Source: Paragemmobacter straminiformis (lineage in GTDB: Bacteria; Pseudomonadota; Alphaproteobacteria; Rhodobacterales; Rhodobacteraceae). From it: a DNA stretch of 64,000 nucleotides. Below the pieces are notes generated by a model. That model was not told the DNA's origin. It saw only the letters and a program-made list of their open reading frames with translations, and made no database searches. The number at the start of each line of letters is the position of its first letter. Within the stretch, counting starts at the first letter, position 1. Below, one piece after another: positions 59,438 through 64,000 of the stretch. The stretch covers positions 310,001 to 374,000 of the forward strand of contig NZ_JACLQD010000003.1 of NCBI RefSeq assembly GCF_014243445.1, read 5' to 3'. The translations under genes were made by a program, and so were the position numbers.

Positions 59438-61087
59438 ATGGCCGAACGTCGACTCCTTTCGATCTGGTTCCCCCGCATGGGGGTAGAGCAGGCGCTGCGG
59501 CGGCGGCCCGTGGCCTTGCCCGAGCCTTTCGCCGTGGTGGCCGACCGGAACGGGGCGCAGGTGCTGCATTCGCTGAACCCCGAGGCCGAGGCGGCGGGCC
59601 TGTCGCAGGGCCAGTCGTTGCGCGATGCGCGGGCGATCTGCCCCGCCCTTGTCACGGTGGCGGCCGACGAGCGGGCCGAGGCGATGTTCCTGACGGCGCT
59701 GCGGCGCTGGGCGGGGAAATTCTCGCCCTGGATCGCGGAAGAGCCGCCTGCGGGGCTGGCCCTTGACGTGACGGGATGCGCGCATCTGTTCGGCGGGGAA
59801 GAGGGGCTCGTTGCGCAGGTGGAGGCGGATTGCGAGGCGATGGGCCTGACCGTGCGGGCGGGGTTGGCCGATACGGTGGGGGCGGCATGGGCCTTGGCGC
59901 GCTATGCGGGGCGTGTTGCGGGGCCGGTGCGCAACGGCGATGCGATTGCGCAAGAGGCACATGCAACGCGGTCGAAGGCCGCCAAGCGGCGCGGCTGGGA
60001 GCGGGGCGGGGCCGCGCCCGCGCCGGATGGCGACGAGGCGCCGCGCGGGGTGATCGCGCCCAAGGGCAAGATGCGGCAGGCGCTGGCGGGGTTGCCGCTG
60101 GCGGCGCTGCGGCTGGATGCGGCGGCGGTGGAGGGTTTGGCGCGGCTGGGGTTGCGGCGGGTCGAGGATATCGCGGTGCTGCCGCGTGCCGCCCTTGCGC
60201 GGCGCTTCGGGGCGGGGGTGTTGCGGCGGCTGGATCAGGCGCTGGGGTTGGAGGCCGAGCCGGTCACGCCCTCGGCCTCGCCGCTGCATTTCGCGGTGCG
60301 GCTGAATTTTCCCGATCCGATCGGGCTTCTGGCGGATGTCGAGGCGGGTGTCGACCGGCTGTTGCCCGCGCTGTGTGTCAAGCTGACCGCGCGGTCACGC
60401 GGCGCGCGGCGGGTGCGGTTGCAGGCCTTTCGCACCGATGGCGAGGTGCGGGCGGTCGAGGTGGGGTTGGCGCGGGCCTCGGACAGGGTGGAAAGCATCC
60501 GTCCGCTGCTGGCGCTGAAGCTCGACCAGATCGAGGCGGGGTTCGGGATCGACATGCTGCGGCTTGAGGCGGTGCTGACCGAACCGCTTTCCGCCACGCA
60601 ATACCGCGCGCGGATGGGCGAGGATGCCGCCCCCGTGCCGCAGGATACGGGGATGGATGCGCTGGTCGGAAAGCTGGGTGCAAGGCTGGGGGCCGAGGCG
60701 GTGACGCGGTTGCATCCGGCGGAAAGCCATGCGCCGGAGCGCGGCTATCTGGTGATGGCGGCGGCGTGGTCGCGGGCCTATGGCGCGGCTTGGCCGGAGC
60801 GGGGCGTTCCGCGCCCGCTGGTGCTGCTGGGGCCGGAACCGATTGGCGCGCCCGACGACCCTGCGCCGCCGTTGCGGTTCCGCTGGCGCAGGCGCGATCT
60901 GGCGGTGCGCGTGGCGGTGGGGCCAGAGCGGATCGCGCCGGAATGGTGGCTGGACCGGCCCGAGTGGCGGTCGGGCCCGCGCGATTACTGGCGGGTGGAG
61001 ACCGAAGAGGGGCAGCGGCTGTGGCTGTTCTACGCCCACGGCGGCGAGGTTTCGGGCGGCTGGTTCTGCCACGGACTCTTTCCCTGA
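59438..61087 (+). CDS. imuB: ImuB-type Y-family polymerase homologue (mutasome component)
   Basis: The 549-residue protein is a Y-family DNA polymerase relative that has lost its catalytic acids: the first motif reads LLSIWFPRMGVEQ, without the usual DxD, and the second LALDVTGCAHLFGGEE. Palm/fingers occupy about 1-270, little finger about 290-400, and a long C-terminal region about 400-549 is typical of ImuB. It works as a scaffold linking ImuA and DnaE2 to the beta clamp in damage-induced mutagenesis. The ATG at 59438 lies 3 nt after an SOS box; the 32 extra codons open upstream cross the box and the 12-nt repeats and are rejected. Neither imuA nor dnaE2 is adjacent. Confidence 0.92.
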   Translation: MAERRLLSIWFPRMGVEQALRRRPVALPEPFAVVADRNGAQVLHSLNPEAEAAGLSQGQSLRDARAICPALVTVAADERAEAMFLTALRRWAGKFSPWIAEEPPAGLALDVTGCAHLFGGEEGLVAQVEADCEAMGLTVRAGLADTVGAAWALARYAGRVAGPVRNGDAIAQEAHATRSKAAKRRGWERGGAAPAPDGDEAPRGVIAPKGKMRQALAGLPLAALRLDAAAVEGLARLGLRRVEDIAVLPRAALARRFGAGVLRRLDQALGLEAEPVTPSASPLHFAVRLNFPDPIGLLADVEAGVDRLLPALCVKLTARSRGARRVRLQAFRTDGEVRAVEVGLARASDRVESIRPLLALKLDQIEAGFGIDMLRLEAVLTEPLSATQYRARMGEDAAPVPQDTGMDALVGKLGARLGAEAVTRLHPAESHAPERGYLVMAAAWSRAYGAAWPERGVPRPLVLLGPEPIGAPDDPAPPLRFRWRRRDLAVRVAVGPERIAPEWWLDRPEWRSGPRDYWRVETEEGQRLWLFYAHGGEVSGGWFCHGLFP

Positions 61088-61092
61088 CCGGC

Positions 61093-61110
61093 CTGTTCCC
61101 GGAGGAACAG
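61093..61110 (+). terminator. Short hairpin after imuB
   Basis: CTGTTCC (61093-61099) pairs with GGAACAG (61104-61110) over CGGA, 5 nt past the imuB stop. The stem is short and no T-tract follows, so it is a weak terminator candidate. Confidence 0.4.
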
Positions 61111-61181
61111 CCGCGAATCGGCATTGGTGAGAATGGTTAACCCGCGGCCCTATCCCGGGTCGTATCAGGGAGGAGGCTGAC

Positions 61182-61265
61182 ATGTTCAGCAGTGCCGTTA
61201 TTTCGATGATCATTCGCATTTTTGAAAGACCTGATTCCCCCGAAGGCGCGCGCGCGCGTCGCTAG
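61182..61265 (+). CDS. Candidate 27-residue small protein
   Basis: An ATG at 61182 is preceded by the very strong ribosome-binding stretch GGGAGGAGG at 61168-61176 and opens a 27-codon frame. The product begins MFSSAVISMIIRIFERPDS, a hydrophobic then basic peptide (ending ARARR) that could lie on or cross a membrane. I recognise no family. It lies alone in the 372-bp gap between imuB and the P-loop kinase. The remaining 61266-61459 shows no further gene, only a short direct repeat GGGTTCAA near 61365. Confidence 0.4.
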   Translation: MFSSAVISMIIRIFERPDSPEGARARR

Positions 61266-61459
61266 GGAAACGCTTCGGTCCGGTTCGTTCTCGACCGGTC
61301 CGAAAGGGCTGATCGGCCGACCGCCCGTCCGTTGGCTTGTCCCCTCAGCAGCGGGTTCAACGGGTTCAAGGTCGGTCAGCCCATCGTATTCTGCGGCGTG
61401 GCGAAGGGTTTGCGCTTCGGCTAGGCTGGGCGCGGAAGCGTCGGTCGCAGGGGGTCGGG

Positions 61460-62089
61460 TTGGACTATATCGATGTGGCGGGGCTGGCCGATCTGCTGGC
61501 CGCCAAGGCGGGGCAGGGCCGTGTCGTCGCGGCCATCGCGGGGCCGCCGGGGTCGGGCAAATCGACCGTGGCCGAGCGGATCGCCGATGCGCTGAACGCG
61601 CGGGCGGCGGGCATGGCGGCGGTGCTGCCGATGGACGGCTATCATTACGACGATTTGCATCTGGTGCCTGCGGGACTGCGGCCAAGGAAGGGCGCGCCCG
61701 ACACATTCGACGTGGGCGGGCTTTACCATACGCTCGGGCGGATCAGGGCGCGGGACGAGGATTTCGTCGCCGTGCCGGTGTTCGACCGCGATATCGAGAT
61801 CGCGCGGGCCGGGGCGCGGATGATCGCGGCGGATATTCCGGTGATCGTGGTCGAGGGGAATTACCTGCTGCTGGGGCAAGACCCGTGGTCGCGGTTGCGG
61901 CCGATGTTCGATGTGGCCGTGCTGGTCGAGGTGCCCGAGGCCGTGCTGCGCGAACGGCTGCGGGCGCGCTGGCTGCATTACAAGCTGACGCCCGAGGAGA
62001 TCGACTGGAAGCTGGACGGCAATGACCTGCCGAACGGGCGGATGGTCATGGCGCAAAGCACGGGCGAGGATTTCCGGCTGAAGAACTAG
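61460..62089 (+). CDS. P-loop nucleoside/sugar kinase-like protein (uridine kinase / pantothenate kinase superfamily)
   Basis: This roughly 209-residue protein has Walker A GPPGSGKST (residues 28-36), the PMDGYHYDD motif that binds the phosphate acceptor in uridine kinase-like enzymes, GAPDTFDVGGL, VPVFDRDIEIA and VVEGNYLLL (Walker B-like). It resembles YggC/FrcK-type kinases of unknown substrate often found near fructose or nucleoside loci. The start is uncertain: I use the TTG at 61460, which follows GGGGGTCGGG and gives the family length; the frame is open back to 61337. No sugar genes adjoin it here. Confidence 0.8.
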   Translation: MDYIDVAGLADLLAAKAGQGRVVAAIAGPPGSGKSTVAERIADALNARAAGMAAVLPMDGYHYDDLHLVPAGLRPRKGAPDTFDVGGLYHTLGRIRARDEDFVAVPVFDRDIEIARAGARMIAADIPVIVVEGNYLLLGQDPWSRLRPMFDVAVLVEVPEAVLRERLRARWLHYKLTPEEIDWKLDGNDLPNGRMVMAQSTGEDFRLKN

Positions 62090-62100
62090 AAAAACGGGCG

Positions 62101-62132
62101 GCAAAAGAACGGGCGGCCATTGGGGCCGCCCG
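62101..62132 (-). terminator. Terminator of the mtkAB-like unit
   Basis: On the minus strand CGGGCGGCC (62132-62124 complement) pairs with its partner at 62118-62110 and is followed by TTCTTTTG. It lies 23 nt past the stop of the alpha subunit. The T-tract is interrupted, so strength is moderate. Confidence 0.6.
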
Positions 62133-62155
62133 ACAGGTCAGGGTCGGAAAACGGT

Positions 62156-63055
62156 TCAGGCGGCGGCGCGGCGCGTTGCCAGAACGGCGGCGATGGTGTC
62201 GCCCATCGACGACGGGTTCGGCGCGATGGTGATGCCTGCGGCCGAGAGGATTTCGACCTTTTCCTGCGCGCTTTCGCCGAAGGCCGAGATGATCGCGCCG
62301 GCATGGCCCATCTTGCGGCCCTTGGGGGCGGACAGGCCGGCGATATAGGCCACGACGGGTTTCTTCATGTGGTCGCGGGCGTAGAGTGCGGCTTCGGCTT
62401 CCTGCGGGCCGCCGATTTCGCCGATCATCATCACGGCATCGGTTTCGGGATCGGCCTCGAAGAGTTCGAGGATGTCGCGGAAGGAGGAGCCGTTGATCGG
62501 GTCGCCGCCGATGCCGACCGAGGTGGAAACGCCGATGCCGAGGGCTTTCATCTGGCTTGCGGCCTCATATCCCAAGGTGCCGGAGCGGCCCACGATGCCC
62601 ACGCGGCCGGGCATGTAGATATGGGGCGGCATGATGCCCATGAAGCCCTTGCCGGGCGAGATGATGCCCGCGCAGTTCGGGCCGATCAGGCGCATCTTGC
62701 GGTCGGACGGGTAGCGTTTGAGGAAGCGTTTGACCTTCATCATGTCTTGCGAGGGGATGCCGTCGGTGACGCAGACGGCGGTCTTGATGCCGGCGTCGGC
62801 GGCTTCCATGATGGCGTCGGCGGCAAAGGGCGGGGGCACGAAGACGAGCGAGGCTTCGGCGCCCGTGGCTTCGACGGCCTCGCGGACGGTGTTGAACAGC
62901 GGCCGGCCCAGCAGGGTTTCGCCGCCGCGTCCGGGGGTGACGCCGCCCACGACATTGGTGCCGTGCTTGATCATGTCGCCCGCGTGGAACTGGCCGATGC
63001 GGCCGGACATACCCTGAACGATCACAGGCGTCTTTTCGGTGATGAGGATTGCCAT
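62156..63055 (-). CDS. mtkB: ATP-dependent CoA ligase alpha subunit, probably malate-CoA ligase MtkB
   Basis: The 299-residue protein is the CoA-binding and phosphohistidine subunit of the succinyl-CoA synthetase superfamily: [41 protein letters not shown] and the phosphohistidine in [12 protein letters not shown]. Features favouring malate-CoA ligase over SucD are [28 protein letters not shown] (SucD has a Pro for the Ala), [17 protein letters not shown] and the C-terminal [14 protein letters not shown]. It would form malyl-CoA from malate, ATP and CoA. It starts 11 nt after the beta subunit. Succinyl-CoA ligase remains the alternative until alignment and gene context beyond the window are checked. 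Confidence 0.78.
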   Translation of the reverse strand: MAILITEKTPVIVQGMSGRIGQFHAGDMIKHGTNVVGGVTPGRGGETLLGRPLFNTVREAVEATGAEASLVFVPPPFAADAIMEAADAGIKTAVCVTDGIPSQDMMKVKRFLKRYPSDRKMRLIGPNCAGIISPGKGFMGIMPPHIYMPGRVGIVGRSGTLGYEAASQMKALGIGVSTSVGIGGDPINGSSFRDILELFEADPETDAVMMIGEIGGPQEAEAALYARDHMKKPVVAYIAGLSAPKGRKMGHAGAIISAFGESAQEKVEILSAAGITIAPNPSSMGDTIAAVLATRRAAA

Positions 63056-63066
63056 GACGGTCCCTT

Positions 63067-64000
63067 TCAGGCTGCGGTTTTCATACGGGTCGCGACGGCC
63101 TTTTCGGCGGCCTCGGCCAGAGTGTCGGCGGTGATGAGCGGCAGGCCGGACGAGGCGAGGATGCGCTTGCCTTCCTCGACATTCGTGCCTGCGAGGCGGA
63201 CGACGACGGGGATGGTCATGCCCACTTCGCGGTAGGCTTGCACGACGCCTTCGGCCACCCAGTCGCAGCGGTTGATGCCTGCGAAGATGTTCACGAGGAT
63301 CACGCTGACGTTTTTGTCGGCCAGCACCGTGCGGAAAGCCCGCACCACCCGCTCGGGGCTGGCCCCTCCGCCAATATCGAGGAAGTTGGCGGGTTCTCCT
63401 CCGGCGAGCTTGATCATGTCCATCGTGGCCATCGCCAAGCCGGCGCCGTTGATGATGCAGCCGATGTCGCCATCGAGGCCGACATAGGCAAGCCCGTAGT
63501 CGCCCGCCGCGGATTCGCGGGGGTCTTCCTGGCTGCGGTCGCGCAGTTCGGCGATTTGCGGGCGGCGGAAAAGCGCGTTGGTGTCGAAGGACATTTTCGC
63601 GTCAAGCGCCACGAGGTCGCCGTTGCCGGTGATGACCAGCGGGTTGATTTCGACCATCACCGCGTCAAGGTCGCGGTAGGCGCGGTAGCAGGCTTTCAGG
63701 ATGGTGACCATCTGCGCGATCTGCCCGCCCTTGAGGCCGAGGTGGAAGGCCAGTTCGCGGGCCTGAAACTCTGACAGGCCCACGGCGGGGTCGATCGTCA
63801 TGCGTTGCAGGCTGTCGGGATCGGTTTCGGCGAGGTCTTCGATCTCCATCCCGCCATGCGCCGAGGCGACGATCATGATACGTTCGGATTTGCGATCGAG
63901 CACGAAGCCCAGATACATCTCTTGCGCGATGTCGGATGCCCCTTCGACCCAGAGGCGGTAGACGCCCTTGCCGTTGGCATCGGTCTGCTTGGTGACAAGC
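63067..64000 (-). CDS. mtkA: ATP-dependent CoA ligase beta subunit, probably malate-CoA ligase MtkA (5' end outside window)
   Basis: The frame runs through the window edge; the visible 310 residues begin inside the ATP-grasp domain with [62 protein letters not shown] (split, metal-binding Glu-Asn-Pro) and [15 protein letters not shown] with [17 protein letters not shown] are the family motifs. [27 protein letters not shown] and the [16 protein letters not shown] stretch resemble MtkA. An internal ATG at 63918 is not the real start. With the alpha subunit it would activate malate for malyl-CoA lyase, giving glyoxylate and acetyl-CoA. Confidence 0.78.
   Translation of the reverse strand, partial: LVTKQTDANGKGVYRLWVEGASDIAQEMYLGFVLDRKSERIMIVASAHGGMEIEDLAETDPDSLQRMTIDPAVGLSEFQARELAFHLGLKGGQIAQMVTILKACYRAYRDLDAVMVEINPLVITGNGDLVALDAKMSFDTNALFRRPQIAELRDRSQEDPRESAAGDYGLAYVGLDGDIGCIINGAGLAMATMDMIKLAGGEPANFLDIGGGASPERVVRAFRTVLADKNVSVILVNIFAGINRCDWVAEGVVQAYREVGMTIPVVVRLAGTNVEEGKRILASSGLPLITADTLAEAAEKAVATRMKTAA

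Noticed and set aside
61360-61390. GGGTTCAA repeats resembling a tRNA T-loop
   Set aside because: No acceptor stem, anticodon arm or CCA end can be folded around them.
62156-64000. Direct assignment as housekeeping sucCD
   Set aside because: Several alpha- and beta-subunit motifs fit malate-CoA ligase better, though succinyl-CoA synthetase is kept as an alternative in the feature notes.

Overview
The window is high-GC DNA (roughly two thirds G+C) from an alphaproteobacterium, almost certainly of the Rhodobacterales (Rhodobacter/Paracoccus/Roseobacter lineage). The evidence is the complete bhcRABCD beta-hydroxyaspartate cluster, the gene order rsfS-rlmH-gpmI-envC-ctpA-rppH, a DUF2794 gene, an IalB-like secreted protein, a GAAC-N7-GAAC SOS box, and characteristic intergenic hairpins. 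I see no rRNA, tRNA, CRISPR array, prophage or insertion sequence. Genes are dense and many neighbours overlap by 1-4 nt, so translational coupling is widespread.

Region 1 (1-5.5 kb) is a urate/allantoin degradation locus: a membrane urate oxidase (puuD, cut by the window edge), a divergent LysR regulator, uraH, a fused allantoinase/OHCU decarboxylase (puuE-uraD), ureidoglycine aminohydrolase (allE) and ureidoglycolate lyase (allA), which releases glyoxylate. A FitA/VapC-type toxin-antitoxin pair with a damaged toxin active site sits inside the locus. Region 2 (5.7-14.2 kb) has a Kup potassium transporter, a gap paralogue, and bhcDCBA with its IclR-type regulator bhcR. This cycle turns glyoxylate into oxaloacetate, so glyoxylate-producing and glyoxylate-consuming routes lie within 10 kb of each other.

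Region 3 (14.2-25.4 kb) is mostly housekeeping or unassigned: rlmN, an IalB-like protein, a thermolabile-type asparaginase, DUF2794, an NlpC/P60 hydrolase, an M17 aminopeptidase, a beta-carbonic anhydrase, asd and two co-transcribed MFS transporters. Region 4 (25.5-38.6 kb) is a galactoside-use locus. It has a GH13 alpha-glucosidase, then on the minus strand an ABC importer, a GH36 alpha-galactosidase, 2-dehydro-3-deoxygalactonokinase, the phosphogalactonate aldolase, an SMP-30 lactonase and a GH42 beta-galactosidase. A divergent IclR regulator and a MalK/UgpC-type ATPase complete the system, which feeds the De Ley-Doudoroff pathway.

Region 5 (38.6-48.7 kb) encodes PBP1C and a very large alpha-2-macroglobulin-like lipid-envelope defence protein, followed by a divergent hybrid sensor kinase. 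Behind the kinase is a 947-bp gene-free stretch holding three tandem copies of a 168-169 bp unit, the most unusual non-coding structure here. Region 6 (49.7-55.1 kb) is the rsfS-to-rppH cluster for ribosome silencing, rRNA modification, glycolysis, envelope division and RNA decapping. Region 7 (55.1-64 kb) holds a luciferase-like monooxygenase, a NYN-LOTUS protein, glutathione-dependent formaldehyde dehydrogenase, an I78 inhibitor lipoprotein, cytochrome c', an SOS-boxed imuB without imuA or dnaE2 beside it, a small P-loop kinase, and a two-subunit ATP-grasp CoA ligase. That ligase resembles malate-CoA ligase (mtkAB) more than succinyl-CoA synthetase. All functions are assigned by reading motifs and family resemblance; no database search was run.
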